DNA of 64,000 bases from Okapia johnstoni (Eukaryota; Chordata; Mammalia; Artiodactyla; Giraffidae): NCBI GenBank assembly GCA_024291935.2, contig CM044306.1, forward strand, positions 25,379,501-25,443,500. Direction: 5' to 3'. Below, piece after piece: positions 58,401-60,985 of this stretch (the first letter of the stretch is position 1; every line of letters starts with the position of its first letter). A program made the position numbers and the translations under genes. The notes beneath the pieces are model-generated. The model was given only the letters and a program-made list of their open reading frames with translations, did no database searches and had not been told where the DNA came from.

Positions 58401-60110
58401 ACACAGAAGAGGCCAGAGACCAGAGGGGGTCATGGTTGTCCAGGGACACATGTCAGGTTGGAGATAGAACCTGGGTCTCTGGATTCCCCTTCCATGGGCA
58501 GAGCTGCCCTATGATTCTCTGTACTTGTAGACCTAGCTAAGGGGCACAAGGCATGTTTTGGGTATCTCCACTTTTGGTGACTTCCAAGGCCCACCTTCCA
58601 GATCCCACACTCGAAGAGCACAGAACAGAGACTCGTGTAACTAGGTGAGGCTTGTCTGTCCCCCCCGTGACAAGGCCACAGCTCATGCTGTGTGTGTCCC
58701 ATGTGTGAGGATAGCTCCATGAGAATCTGCTTCAAGCCATCACCTTTGGGAGCAGACACAGTCCTCATCCACTTTGCAAATATTCACTGAGCAGCCTCCG
58801 TGTCTGGACACCGGGGACAGGGACAAATGAGACAACTCCTGCCCTCTGGAGCCCATGGTATAATAGCAGAGACAAATACCCCATCAGGTCACTGCAGCAA
58901 CAGGGTGCTCACGTGTGTGGTGCAGCAGAGAGCAGAAGAGGAAGGAGTCAGTTTCACTTTGGGGTAAAGATGGTCGGGTATTACATCACAGAGTACTTGA
59001 GCCCATAAAGTCAAAGGATGCTTGCCATTTGGGAAGGGTGTGTAAGGCCAAAGAAATAGCCTGTGCAGAGGCTGGGAGGTGTGAAGGAGACAGCTGGGGA
59101 GCAGAGCTGGCCCAGTGCTTTCTGGGATCGCATGGGTTGGGAGCTGTATGGAGCAATTCCTGTAGGCCTGAGGGTGGGGACACAATGGACAACAGAGCGT
59201 GAATAGTGCATGACCCCTATCTCCCAGTAAGAGCAGACACTGAGAACCCTTGCTTAGGGTGGTCCTGCAACTCCATGGAGGGGAAGGAGGGGTTGTCTGA
59301 CCTGCCAGGTGAGACAGTTCATGGGGGAGAGGAAGCCTGCAAGCTGAGCCCTCCCCCTACCCCATACAGGCAGCAATAAGGACGGATTCCCTGGACATTC
59401 AAGGCCTGGGCAGCAGGGAGGACCTGCTGTCAGAGGTGAGTGGGTCTTCCCCACCACTGGTCCGGGCCTCCTCCTTTTGGGGCCGCTCCAGCACCCAGGC
59501 TCAGCAGCACTCCCGCAGCCAAAGCAAGATCTTGAAGCACATGCCCCCGTCAGCCCCCTGCCCAGGCCCAGAACCCAAGTGGGGCAAGGGCCCACCAGAG
59601 ACCAGAAGCAGCTTAGAGCTGGACACGGAGCTGAGCTGGATTTTAGGAGACCTCCTGCCCATGGACAGCCAGGAGGAAACCCCGTCCCCACGGGACCTGA
59701 AGAAGTGCTACAGCGTGGAGGCCCAGAGCTGCCCGCGCCGGCCTGCGTCCTGGCTGGATGAACAGAGGAGGCACTCCATCGCAGTCAGCTGCCTGGACAG
59801 CGGCTCTCAACCCCACCTGGTCCCCGATCCCTCTAGCCTTGGAGGTCAGCCTCTAGGGGGAGCTGGGAGCCGGCCCAAGAAGAAACTCAGCCCACCCAGT
59901 ATCTCCATAGACCCCCCAGAGAGCCAGAGCCAGGGCCCTCGGCCCGCACCCAGCCCTGGTGTCTGCCTCCGCCGGAGGGCTCCGTCCAGCGACTCCAAGG
60001 ATCCCTTGGCCTCCGGCCATCCCGACAGCATGGCTGCCTTGCCCTCCCCAAAGAAAGACGTGCTGAGTCTCTCTGGTTTATCCTCTGACCCAGCAGACCT
60101 GGACCCCTGA
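6632..60110 (+). CDS. CACNA1G: Cav3.1 T-type calcium channel alpha1G, exons 2-38 (spliced)
   Basis: Pore-forming subunit of a low-voltage-activated calcium channel in the plasma membrane of neurons, cardiac pacemaker and endocrine cells. It carries transient calcium current near resting potential and supports pacemaking and thalamic burst firing (family knowledge). Thirty-seven exons join without a frame break into about 2301 residues; adding an N-terminus of about 80 residues from exon 1, upstream, gives the usual Cav3.1 length of about 2380. Four six-helix repeats are present, each with an Arg-rich S4. The pore residues are E, E, D, D at 10958, 29601, 41756 and 52094, the T-type signature that separates Cav3 from the EEEE high-voltage channels. 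The exon 6 loop, the poly-His I-II linker and the C-terminus ending DPADLDP identify alpha1G rather than alpha1H or alpha1I. Identification rests on remembered family sequences, without a database search. Confidence 0.97.
6898..7031 (+). CDS. CACNA1G: CACNA1G exon 3: IS2-IS3
   Basis: 134 bp, acceptor atatcag, donor gtgagg. It encodes [20 protein letters not shown] (S2, with the conserved acidic E of the voltage sensor), the [11 protein letters not shown]2-S3 turn and the start of S3 (FIVIAG). The final Gly codon is split 2+1 with exon 4. Confidence 0.96.
7032..7425 (+). other. CACNA1G: Intron 3
   Basis: 394 bases between exons 3 and 4, standard GT-AG. I see nothing distinct in it. Confidence 0.9.
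7426..7523 (+). CDS. CACNA1G: CACNA1G exon 4: IS4 voltage sensor
   Basis: 98 bp, acceptor ccctgcag, donor gtgagt. It encodes the S3-S4 turn ([15 protein letters not shown]) and S4 of domain [18 protein letters not shown], with Arg at every third position as gating charges. The last Ser codon is split 1+2 with exon 5. Confidence 0.96.
8767..8984 (-). mobile_element. Bov-tA-type SINE
   Basis: Reverse-oriented ruminant tRNA-derived SINE. It shows the conserved blocks AACTCTTTGCGACCCCATGG, CAGGAATACTGGAGTGGGTT and GGGATCGAACCCAGG, and ends AGGGAAGCCC. The flanking GCTAGTTT repeats at 8759-8766 and 8985-8992 look like the target-site duplication. The B-box-like GGGATCGAACCC reflects the tRNA ancestry; it is not a tRNA gene. 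Confidence 0.9.
9400..9550 (+). repeat. MIR-like SINE remnant
   Basis: Worn plus-orientation MIR signature: a single-nucleotide-diverged tRNA-like part, GATACTGGACAAGTCATGCC, then CTCATCTGCAAATTGAGGG. Borders are approximate. Confidence 0.6.
9835..9994 (+). CDS. CACNA1G: CACNA1G exon 5: IS4-S5 linker and IS5
   Basis: 160 bp, acceptor ccacag, donor gtgagt. It encodes [20 protein letters not shown] and the S5 helix ([19 protein letters not shown]), then the start of the S5-pore loop ([11 protein letters not shown]). The Leu codon is split 2+1 with exon 6. Confidence 0.96.
9995..10477 (+). other. CACNA1G: Intron 5
   Basis: 483 bases. Most of its first half is a MER5A-like DNA transposon remnant (about 10100-10278). 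Confidence 0.85.
10100..10278 (+). mobile_element. MER5A-like hAT DNA transposon remnant
   Basis: The phrases AAGTCACCTGGGGAGTTGAA and, at the far end, TTTGGGAACCACTG match the body and terminal repeat of the mammalian MER5A element from memory. It is non-autonomous and long inactive. Confidence 0.6.
10478..10778 (+). CDS. CACNA1G: CACNA1G exon 6: domain I extracellular loop
   Basis: 301 bp, acceptor cctcag, donor gtgggg, ends after a full codon. It encodes the large S5-pore extracellular loop of domain [17 protein letters not shown], several cysteines that pair in the family, and N-glycosylation sequons in NSSSNTTC and NCS, then the pore helix (GYAWIAIFQ). This loop is strongly diagnostic of alpha1G. 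Confidence 0.97.
10946..11038 (+). CDS. CACNA1G: CACNA1G exon 7: domain I selectivity filter and IS6
   Basis: 93 bp, 31 codons, acceptor ccccag, donor gtgagt. [13 protein letters not shown] carries the first pore Glu (codon 10958-10960), followed by the first part of S6 ([13 protein letters not shown]). Both borders are between codons. Confidence 0.97.
11304..11517. mobile_element. hAT-type DNA transposon remnant
   Basis: GGTGGTTCTCAACCCA at the left edge faces GTTGAGAAACACTGTG at the right edge, an imperfect terminal inverted repeat typical of old mammalian Charlie/MER elements. Family name not assigned. Confidence 0.5.
11630..11765 (-). repeat. MIR SINE remnant
   Basis: Clear reverse-orientation MIR: TTTATTGAGCACTTACTATG, TTTAATCCTCACTAAGATCC and CATTTTACAGATGAGGAAAC. 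Borders are approximate. Confidence 0.8.
12395..12505. promoter_or_regulatory. AT-rich island with homeodomain-type motifs
   Basis: A short AT-rich block in GC-rich surroundings, with GCTAATTATCATAATTACTA, AAATATTCATTA and AGCAATTGCC. Such islands in ion-channel introns are often conserved enhancers; here this is inference from composition only. Confidence 0.3.
13000..13215 (+). repeat. MIR-like SINE remnant
   Basis: Plus-orientation MIR blocks, worn: AACCCGTTTCCTCACTTGTC, AGATGGAGATAATAAAAG and TCTGGCACATAGGAAGTGCT. It ends about 65 bases before exon 8. Confidence 0.65.
13281..14064 (+). CDS. CACNA1G: CACNA1G exon 8: IS6 end, gating brake, I-II linker
   Basis: 784 bp, acceptor caatag, donor gtgaga. 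It starts with the cytoplasmic half of IS6 ([17 protein letters not shown]). The helix-loop-helix gating brake, known in Cav3 channels to hold the channel closed, follows at about 13335-13500 (RESQLMREQ... [19 protein letters not shown]). A run of nine His codons lies at 13626-13652 inside HHLV...YH, then a Pro/Ser-rich linker with cysteines. The final Gly codon is split 1+2 with exon 9. The poly-His part is an alpha1G trait and a possible site of length variation. Confidence 0.97.
14275..14545 (-). repeat. MIR SINE remnant
   Basis: Worn reverse-orientation MIR: GCTATGTGCCTATTGCATGC, TTATTTTACTGATGAGGAGG and TGTGACTTGCCCAAGGCG. Borders are approximate. Confidence 0.7.
15180..15560. repeat. 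Degenerate GT/CA-rich simple sequence
   Basis: Interrupted alternating purine-pyrimidine sequence with repeated ACATGTG, TGTGTATG and GCACA words, probably a decayed microsatellite. It produces spurious His/Thr/Cys-rich reading frames on both strands. Confidence 0.8.
15805..16181 (+). CDS. CACNA1G: CACNA1G exon 9: I-II linker end and IIS1
   Basis: 377 bp, acceptor tcccag, donor gtaggg, ends after a full codon. It starts with a Cys-rich piece ([12 protein letters not shown] ... CPYCAR), then acidic linker ([20 protein letters not shown]) and the first transmembrane helix of domain II ([20 protein letters not shown]). Confidence 0.97.
18470..18720. repeat. Purine-rich GACAGA/GAGACA tract
   Basis: A degenerate tandem of GAGACAGA-like words, nearly all purine with scattered C on the + strand. 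It gives low-complexity Arg/Glu-rich or Ser/Leu/Pro-rich false frames. Confidence 0.7.
19790..20480 (-). mobile_element. L2 LINE remnant (antisense)
   Basis: Shows worn L2 phrases in antisense orientation: GGAGTTTGGATTTTATCCTG, TTTTAAGCAAGTCCATGG, GTAATCCAG and GGATGACACCCAAGTTTCTG. Borders are approximate. Confidence 0.6.
21250..21730 (-). mobile_element. L2-like LINE remnant (antisense)
   Basis: GAGGGCTTCCTGAAGGAGGT and nearby words resemble the antisense L2 phrase for the same region. It is very diverged, with approximate borders. Confidence 0.4.
24140..24245 (-). repeat. MIR-like fragment
   Basis: AAGCACTTGCCTAGGTCACC and surrounding bases match the worn core of reverse-orientation MIR. 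Confidence 0.45.
26560..26977 (+). mobile_element. L2 LINE 3' end remnant
   Basis: Resembles the L2 3' terminal region: TTCAAGTGCTATCTCCCAAC, ACTAAGGCTTTCCTAGTG, CTAGACTCTGAACTCCTAGG and GGCAGGGAGCATTG. A short duplication of CCTGGTGGATTATAT lies at about 26933-26965, and a SINE has inserted in the tail. Confidence 0.55.
26991..27194 (-). mobile_element. Bov-tA-type SINE
   Basis: Reverse-oriented ruminant SINE with GATTCTTTGTGACCCCATGG, AATACTGGAGTGGGTTGCC and GGGATTGAACC. It is flanked by 13-bp target duplications with one mismatch (ATATTAAGAAGGA at 26978-26990 and ATATTAAGAGGGA at 27195-27207). Confidence 0.92.
27340..27450 (-). repeat. MIR-like fragment
   Basis: AGGGTCACACAGTGATTTGA and adjacent bases match the reverse-orientation MIR core, worn. 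Confidence 0.45.
27500..27620. repeat. Interrupted GT microsatellite
   Basis: GT-rich sequence with TGTATG, TGTTTG and GGTGTG interruptions, directly followed by the inverted repeat at 27627-27647. Confidence 0.85.
27627..27647. repeat. Perfect 10-bp inverted repeat with paired E-box/MYB cores
   Basis: Arms ACAACTGTTG and CAACAGTTGT are separated by one base. Each arm contains an E-box (CAACTG, CAGTTG) that also fits a MYB core. Function unknown. Confidence 0.5.
28162..28313 (+). CDS. CACNA1G: CACNA1G exon 10: IIS2-IIS3
   Basis: 152 bp, acceptor ttctag, donor gtatga. It encodes [20 protein letters not shown], the acidic S2 motif ([11 protein letters not shown]) and the S2-S3 turn into S3 ([13 protein letters not shown]). 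The Ser codon is split 2+1 with exon 11. Confidence 0.97.
28314..29108 (+). other. CACNA1G: Intron 10
   Basis: 795 bases. A C-run at about 28755-28764 and a small AT-rich patch (28790-28860) are the only visible features. Confidence 0.85.
29109..29294 (+). CDS. CACNA1G: CACNA1G exon 11: IIS4 voltage sensor and IIS5
   Basis: 186 bp, acceptor ttgcag, donor gtgagg. [20 protein letters not shown] leads into [19 protein letters not shown] (S4 and S4-S5 linker) and the start of S5 ([15 protein letters not shown]). The Ser codon is split 2+1 with exon 12. Confidence 0.97.
29393..29507 (+). CDS. CACNA1G: CACNA1G exon 12: IIS5 end and turret
   Basis: 115 bp, acceptor cttcag, donor gtgcaa, ends after a full codon. 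It encodes [20 protein letters not shown] and [17 protein letters not shown], the short domain II extracellular loop and pore helix. Confidence 0.97.
29589..29744 (+). CDS. CACNA1G: CACNA1G exon 13: domain II selectivity filter and IIS6
   Basis: 156 bp, 52 codons, acceptor ccacag, donor gtaacc. [15 protein letters not shown] carries the second pore Glu (codon 29601-29603); S6 follows ([20 protein letters not shown]). It ends EGFQTE at a codon border, so it can splice in frame to exon 14 or directly to exon 15. Confidence 0.97.
29745..32536 (+). other. CACNA1G: Intron 13
   Basis: 2.8 kb. It contains a palindromic TTTGCATGCAAA overlapping an octamer ATGCAAAT (about 30100-30114), an AT-rich patch near 30260-30290, an imperfect X-box-like palindrome GTTGCTAGGCAGCAAC (31123-31138) and no recognisable exon. 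Confidence 0.85.
32537..32605 (+). CDS. CACNA1G: CACNA1G exon 14: 23-residue II-III linker cassette
   Basis: 69 bp, acceptor ctgtag, donor gtaggt, both borders between codons. It encodes [20 protein letters not shown] plus SQG just after IIS6. It is a known alternatively spliced cassette in Cav3.1 (family knowledge); skipping leaves the frame intact. Confidence 0.95.
32606..34054 (+). other. CACNA1G: Intron 14
   Basis: 1.45 kb. It holds an AT-rich island with octamer and TAAT motifs (about 33313-33465). A 228-codon frame at 32630-33316 overlaps the exon 14 donor region but shows no family features. Confidence 0.85.
33313..33465. promoter_or_regulatory. AT-rich island with octamer and TAAT motifs
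   Basis: Contains TTGATAATTAAAGG, an ATGCAAAT octamer at 33353-33360, CCAATTACACAATATTTATG and GTGTAATTACTGG. Motif density in otherwise GC-rich DNA suggests a conserved enhancer; inference only. Confidence 0.35.
34055..34139 (+). CDS. CACNA1G: CACNA1G exon 15: II-III linker
   Basis: 85 bp, acceptor ccctag, donor gtgagt. It encodes [20 protein letters not shown] followed by GDRKKHLA. The Leu codon is split 1+2 with exon 16. Acidic and Ser-rich, with likely kinase sites. Confidence 0.95.
34222..34415 (+). CDS. CACNA1G: CACNA1G exon 16: II-III linker
   Basis: 194 bp, acceptor ctgcag, donor gtaggg, ends after a full codon. It encodes [20 protein letters not shown] and a Ser/Pro-rich stretch ([14 protein letters not shown]), ending HEMKSP. 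Cytoplasmic. Confidence 0.95.
34700..34757 (+). mobile_element. Truncated Bov-tA SINE 3' end
   Basis: GGGTCACAAAGAGTCAGACA followed by TGACTGAAGCGACTTAGCAG and a short AGCAT repeat. Only the 3' end of the ruminant SINE is present. Confidence 0.85.
34795..35155 (-). repeat. Two adjacent MIR remnants
   Basis: The first (about 34795-35010) shows TTATCCCCATTTTACAGATG. The second (about 35040-35155) shows GATGAGCAACTGAGGCACAG and GCCTAAGGTCACACAGCTG. Both are in reverse orientation. Confidence 0.75.
35282..35713 (+). CDS. CACNA1G: CACNA1G exon 17: II-III linker, Ser/Arg and acidic rich
   Basis: 432 bp, 144 codons, acceptor cctcag, donor gtgagg, both borders between codons. It encodes basic Ser-rich sequence ([20 protein letters not shown]), an acidic cluster ([14 protein letters not shown]) and an acidic end ([15 protein letters not shown]). 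RRSS and RRSPS are plausible basophilic kinase sites (inference). Confidence 0.96.
35714..36464 (+). other. CACNA1G: Intron 17
   Basis: 751 bases. A 17-bp direct duplication (AAGCCTTGATTTCACA unit) lies near 36094-36126. Otherwise nothing distinct. Confidence 0.85.
36465..36565 (+). CDS. CACNA1G: CACNA1G exon 18: II-III linker end
   Basis: 101 bp, acceptor ctacag, donor gtcagc (weak). It encodes [20 protein letters not shown] and [13 protein letters not shown], leading into domain III. The Arg codon is split 2+1 with exon 19. Confidence 0.95.
36766..36889 (+). CDS. CACNA1G: CACNA1G exon 19: IIIS1
   Basis: 124 bp, acceptor gagcag, donor gtgagt, ends after a full codon. It encodes [20 protein letters not shown] and [20 protein letters not shown], the first helix of domain III. 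Confidence 0.96.
36890..38655 (+). other. CACNA1G: Intron 19
   Basis: 1.77 kb. The notable feature is a (GT)33 microsatellite at 38427-38492, ending 163 bases before exon 20. Otherwise unique sequence without coding signal. Confidence 0.9.
38427..38492. repeat. (GT)33 microsatellite upstream of exon 20
   Basis: Thirty-three perfect GT units on the sense strand, hence a (UG)33 tract in the pre-mRNA. This is the longest pure repeat in the window and very likely length-polymorphic. Confidence 0.98.
38656..38724 (+). CDS. CACNA1G: CACNA1G exon 20: IIIS2
   Basis: 69 bp, 23 codons, acceptor tttacag, donor gtgatg, both borders between codons. It encodes [20 protein letters not shown] plus TVK, the second helix of domain III. 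Skipping would be in frame but would remove a voltage-sensor helix. Confidence 0.96.
38872..39056 (+). CDS. CACNA1G: CACNA1G exon 21: IIIS3-IIIS4
   Basis: 185 bp, acceptor ccccag, donor gtgccc. It encodes [21 protein letters not shown]3 ([19 protein letters not shown]) and S4 ([16 protein letters not shown]) with regularly spaced Arg. The Arg codon is split 2+1 with exon 22. Confidence 0.96.
39057..39834 (+). other. CACNA1G: Intron 21
   Basis: 778 bases; nothing distinct seen. Confidence 0.85.
39835..39961 (+). CDS. CACNA1G: CACNA1G exon 22: IIIS4-S5 linker and IIIS5
   Basis: 127 bp, acceptor cctcag, donor gtttgt (non-consensus at +3 to +5), ends after a full codon. It encodes [20 protein letters not shown] and S5 ([20 protein letters not shown]). 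Confidence 0.96.
39962..41042 (+). other. CACNA1G: Intron 22
   Basis: 1.08 kb; no repeats or coding signal recognised. Confidence 0.85.
41043..41168 (+). CDS. CACNA1G: CACNA1G exon 23: domain III extracellular loop
   Basis: 126 bp, 42 codons, acceptor gttcag, donor gtgagt, both borders between codons. It encodes [20 protein letters not shown] and [20 protein letters not shown] plus GQ. The NIT and NKS sequons are potential N-glycosylation sites, and the two cysteines likely pair. Confidence 0.97.
41169..41722 (+). other. CACNA1G: Intron 23
   Basis: 554 bases; nothing distinct seen. Confidence 0.85.
41723..41812 (+). CDS. CACNA1G: CACNA1G exon 24: domain III selectivity filter
   Basis: 90 bp, 30 codons, acceptor ccccag, donor gtaggg. 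[20 protein letters not shown] carries the third pore residue, Asp (codon 41756-41758). Asp here, where high-voltage Cav channels have Glu, marks a T-type channel. Both borders are between codons. Confidence 0.97.
41813..42591 (+). other. CACNA1G: Intron 24
   Basis: 779 bases with a complete Bov-tA SINE (42053-42243) in its middle. A GCATG (RBFOX core) lies at 42492-42496, 96 bases before exon 25. Confidence 0.9.
42053..42243 (+). mobile_element. Bov-tA-type SINE
   Basis: Plus-oriented ruminant SINE, from CAGCTTCCCTGGTAGCTCAT through GGTTCGATCCC, GGGTCACAAAGAGTTGGACA to CTAACACTACCAC. It is bounded by perfect 12-bp target duplications, TAAACAATTAAA, at 42041-42052 and 42244-42255. Confidence 0.95.
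42592..42784 (+). CDS. CACNA1G: CACNA1G exon 25 (short form): IIIS6 and III-IV linker
   Basis: 193 bp to the proximal donor gtaagg (strong), acceptor cgccag. It encodes [20 protein letters not shown], the rest of IIIS6 ([19 protein letters not shown]) and a charged helix ([20 protein letters not shown]). The last base starts a codon finished by exon 26 (Asn) or, if exon 26 is skipped, exon 27 (Lys). Confidence 0.96.
42785..42805 (+). CDS. CACNA1G: CACNA1G exon 25 extension (7-residue alternative)
   Basis: Use of a second donor, gtcggt at 42806, adds 21 bp coding SKEKQMA after KKRR. The last base then forms Asp with exon 26 or Glu with exon 27. This III-IV linker variation is documented for Cav3.1 in other mammals; in this sequence both donors are intact, the distal one weaker by consensus. 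Confidence 0.85.
42806..44552 (+). other. CACNA1G: Intron 25
   Basis: 1.75 kb, unique sequence. TGCATG at 42954-42959 and GCATG at 42934-42938 lie downstream of the two exon 25 donors, and another GCATG at 44435-44439 lies 114 bases before exon 26. A 106-codon open frame (44140-44460) ends close to exon 26; see findings. Confidence 0.85.
44553..44606 (+). CDS. CACNA1G: CACNA1G exon 26: 18-residue III-IV linker cassette
   Basis: 54 bp, acceptor ttttag, donor gtactg. It encodes [17 protein letters not shown], with split codons at both ends in the same phase (1), so inclusion or skipping keeps frame. Known as an alternative exon in Cav3.1. The final residue before the junction is Pro here, where I remember Ser in human. 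Confidence 0.93.
45353..45710. mobile_element. Possible hAT-type DNA transposon remnant
   Basis: GGTGGTTCCCAACCTG at the left faces CAGACTGGGAACCATGG at the right as an imperfect inverted repeat. Family not assigned. Confidence 0.4.
46345..46500 (+). mobile_element. MER5A-like hAT remnant
   Basis: TTTTTCAAACTTTCCTGTGC, AAGAATCCCCCAGAGG and GAGCCCCACCTTAGAAACTC fit the MER5A body from memory, well diverged. Confidence 0.5.
47860..48020. promoter_or_regulatory. AT-rich island with TAAT motifs and an X-box half-site
   Basis: Carries CAGCTAATAACAGGGCTAAT, ACCTAATTGTATTC, TTTTAGTTAATTCTCC, GATTAATGCAG, and at the end GCTGCTATGGCAAC (half X-box). It is a composition-based enhancer candidate. Confidence 0.35.
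49500..49651 (+). CDS. CACNA1G: CACNA1G exon 27: IVS1
   Basis: 152 bp, acceptor caccag, donor gtagga, ends after a full codon. It encodes [20 protein letters not shown] and IVS1 ([20 protein letters not shown]). Confidence 0.97.
49652..50405 (+). other. CACNA1G: Intron 27
   Basis: 754 bases with a MIR remnant (about 49815-49900) and AT-richer unique sequence. Confidence 0.85.
49815..49900 (-). repeat. MIR remnant core
   Basis: GTTTTACAGATGAGGACACT and AGGCTTAGAGAGGTTAG are the reverse-orientation MIR core. Confidence 0.7.
50406..50515 (+). CDS. CACNA1G: CACNA1G exon 28: IVS2
   Basis: 110 bp, acceptor tgccag, donor gtaaag. It encodes [20 protein letters not shown] and [16 protein letters not shown], the second helix of domain IV. 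The Arg codon is split 2+1 with exon 29. Confidence 0.97.
50516..51220 (+). other. CACNA1G: Intron 28
   Basis: 705 bases with a MIR remnant (about 50745-50990). Confidence 0.85.
50745..50990 (+). repeat. MIR remnant
   Basis: Plus orientation: GGAGCCAGACTGCCTGGACC, TTGGCTCCACCACTTAGAAG and CTCAGTTTCTTCAGCCATAG. Confidence 0.75.
51221..51354 (+). CDS. CACNA1G: CACNA1G exon 29: IVS3-IVS4
   Basis: 134 bp, acceptor tttcag, donor gtcagt. It encodes [20 protein letters not shown] (S3), the short S3-S4 loop with an NAS sequon, and S4 ([15 protein letters not shown]). The Val codon is split 1+2 with exon 30. Confidence 0.97.
51627..51697 (+). CDS. CACNA1G: CACNA1G exon 30: IVS4 end and S4-S5 linker
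   Basis: 71 bp, acceptor ctgcag, donor gtagct, ends after a full codon. It encodes [20 protein letters not shown] plus LPQ. Confidence 0.96.
51824..51902 (+). CDS. CACNA1G: CACNA1G exon 31: IVS5
   Basis: 79 bp, acceptor ttccag, donor gtgagt. It encodes [20 protein letters not shown] and ELFGDL. The Glu codon is split 1+2 with exon 32. Confidence 0.96.
51996..52117 (+). CDS. CACNA1G: CACNA1G exon 32: domain IV selectivity filter
   Basis: 122 bp, acceptor cctcag, donor gtgaga, ends after a full codon. [20 protein letters not shown], then [18 protein letters not shown] with the fourth pore residue Asp (codon 52094-52096), completing EEDD. Confidence 0.97.
52118..52441 (+). other. CACNA1G: Intron 32
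   Basis: 324 bases; pyrimidine-rich second half, nothing else distinct. Confidence 0.85.
52442..52795 (+). CDS. CACNA1G: CACNA1G exon 33: IVS6 and proximal C-terminus
   Basis: 354 bp, 118 codons, acceptor ccccag, donor gtgagc, both borders between codons. It encodes a Cys-containing loop ([14 protein letters not shown]), IVS6 ([20 protein letters not shown]) and a long acidic helix ([19 protein letters not shown]) continuing from S6, then a Pro-rich tail ending SLEHPM. Confidence 0.97.
52796..53500 (+). other. CACNA1G: Intron 33
   Basis: 705 bases; strongly pyrimidine-rich from 53120 to 53410, with a short GT/AT stretch near 53340-53385. Confidence 0.85.
53501..53644 (+). CDS. CACNA1G: CACNA1G exon 34: C-terminal tail cassette
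   Basis: 144 bp, 48 codons, acceptor tcccag, donor gttact (weak). It encodes [20 protein letters not shown] and a Gly/Pro-rich end (SPGGSDPQ). Both borders are between codons; alternative use of this exon is reported for Cav3.1 from memory. Confidence 0.94.
53645..55572 (+). other. CACNA1G: Intron 34
   Basis: 1.9 kb. A poly-T run lies near 55154-55170, a G run near 55364-55374 and a (TG)17 tract at 55465-55498, 74 bases before exon 35. Confidence 0.9.
55465..55498. repeat. (TG)17 microsatellite upstream of exon 35
   Basis: Seventeen pure TG units on the sense strand, followed by CATGTGTGTGCGTGCACATG. It sits between the branch region and exon 35. Confidence 0.97.
55573..55707 (+). CDS. CACNA1G: CACNA1G exon 35: C-terminal tail cassette
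   Basis: 135 bp, 45 codons, acceptor tgtctag, donor gtacat (weak). It encodes [20 protein letters not shown] and [20 protein letters not shown] plus SN, the Cav3.1 tail. Both borders are between codons. Read-through reaches a TGA at 55756-55758. Confidence 0.94.
55708..57567 (+). other. CACNA1G: Intron 35
   Basis: 1.86 kb. It starts with a 16-codon in-frame extension of exon 35 to a TGA (55756), followed by an ATTAAA hexamer at 55864-55869. Further on are L2-like debris (about 56825-56930) and a partial Bov-tA SINE (about 57021-57120). Confidence 0.85.
57021..57120 (-). mobile_element. Partial Bov-tA SINE
   Basis: Reverse-oriented fragment: CAGTCGTGTCCGACTCTGTG, CCTATGGACTGTAGCCTGCC and AGGCTCCTCTGTCCACGGGA. 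The remainder of the element is missing. Confidence 0.88.
57568..57745 (+). CDS. CACNA1G: CACNA1G exon 36: C-terminal tail
   Basis: 178 bp, acceptor ttgcag, donor gtacca. It encodes [20 protein letters not shown] then [20 protein letters not shown]. The first residues differ from the human tail I remember and seem a few residues longer. The Gly codon is split 1+2 with exon 37. Confidence 0.95.
58035..58204 (+). CDS. CACNA1G: CACNA1G exon 37: C-terminal tail
   Basis: 170 bp, acceptor tcacag, donor gtaagc, ends after a full codon. It encodes [20 protein letters not shown] and a Pro-rich stretch ([20 protein letters not shown]). Confidence 0.95.
58205..59369 (+). other. CACNA1G: Intron 37
   Basis: 1.17 kb, largely L2-like debris in antisense orientation (about 58295-58470 and 58770-59170). 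Confidence 0.8.
58295..59170 (-). mobile_element. L2 LINE remnants (antisense)
   Basis: Fragments show AACATTTATTGTGTGCCAAT, ATGCTGGGGACACAATTC and, later, GAGACAACTCCTGCCCTCTG and AAATAGCCTGTGCAGAGGCT, all known from antisense L2 ends. Borders are approximate. Confidence 0.55.
59370..60110 (+). CDS. CACNA1G: CACNA1G exon 38: distal C-terminus and stop
   Basis: 741 coding bp, 246 codons plus TGA at 60108-60110, acceptor atacag. It encodes [20 protein letters not shown], a Ser/Pro-rich tail ([40 protein letters not shown]) and the alpha1G end [10 protein letters not shown]. Cytoplasmic, likely phosphorylated and a scaffold-binding region (inference). Confidence 0.97.
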   Translation, partial: AAIRTDSLDIQGLGSREDLLSEVSGSSPPLVRASSFWGRSSTQAQQHSRSQSKILKHMPPSAPCPGPEPKWGKGPPETRSSLELDTELSWILGDLLPMDSQEETPSPRDLKKCYSVEAQSCPRRPASWLDEQRRHSIAVSCLDSGSQPHLVPDPSSLGGQPLGGAGSRPKKKLSPPSISIDPPESQSQGPRPAPSPGVCLRRRAPSSDSKDPLASGHPDSMAALPSPKKDVLSLSGLSSDPADLDP

Positions 60111-60835
60111 GTCCTGCCCCACTCTCCCACTCACCTCTCTCCACTGGGTGCCAAATCCTAGCTCCTCCTCCTGGGCTGTATTCCTGAAAGTTTCCACATG
60201 GGCACCAAGGAGGTGCTCCTCGTTGCCTCAGTGGCGCTGGGCACCGGCAAGAAGAATTTCCAGAATTAACAGCAGCAGCCCCGGCCTGGACAGCCCTGGC
60301 CACCTTGGCTCCAAGCGGAGAGAGAGGCCCAGCAGAGCTGAGGTTCCCGACACCAGGAGCTGTTGGGAGAAAGCAATACGTTTGTGCAGAATCTCTATGT
60401 ATATTCTATTTTATTAAATTAATTGAATCTAGTATTTGCGGGATGTACGACATTTTGTGACTGAAGAGATTTGTTTCCTTCTGCTTTTATGTGTCTCAGA
60501 ATATTTTTGAGGCGAAGGCGTCTGTCTCTTGGCTATTTTAACCGAAAATAACTAGTCTAGTTATGTTCCCTCTTCTTGCAAAGCACAAGCTGGGATCGAG
60601 AGTGCATTACAGCCTTGACGGGGGCCCATCTTCAGTGGAGAGCAAGAACCATTTTGGAAACCAATGTAACTTATTTTTTTTCCTTTAGTCTTGTCATCAT
60701 TTTCTGTAGGGAAAAAAAAAGAAAAAAAATGAGATTTTACAAATGAAATGGAACCTTTTTATATATACATACATATCTATATCTATAATAAAGTAATTTT
60801 CCAAAATAAAAAGTTAATCACGGTCCAGAGTAAAA
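60111..60835 (+). other. CACNA1G: CACNA1G 3' UTR
   Basis: About 0.7 kb after the stop codon. The second half is AT-rich (ATTTTATTAAATTAATTGAA near 60407) and ends near the AATAAA signals at 60787 and 60805. The exact cleavage site is not visible; about 60820-60840 is expected from usual spacing. Confidence 0.8.
60787..60810 (+). terminator. CACNA1G: Polyadenylation signals of CACNA1G
   Basis: Two AATAAA hexamers, 60787-60792 and 60805-60810. A weaker ATTAAA at 60413-60418 could serve a shorter 3' UTR. Confidence 0.8.
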
Positions 60836-60927
60836 GCCAAAGAGACAGAGTTAGGTATTTCCAGATGGCATCGGACAGAGATTCCTGGAGATGGGGAGTG
60901 GGTGGTGGGGAGGGAAGGGGTCAGAGC

Positions 60928-60928
60928 T

Positions 60929-60969
<41 letters not shown>

Positions 60970-60985
60970 CGCGCGTGCGCGCACA
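60928..60985. repeat. (GT)15 joined to (GC)n, alternating purine-pyrimidine tract
   Basis: GT units at 60931-60960 run straight into GCGC units and GTGCGCGCACA. The 58-bp block alternates pyrimidine and purine without a break, the composition that favours left-handed Z-DNA. Confidence 0.95.
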
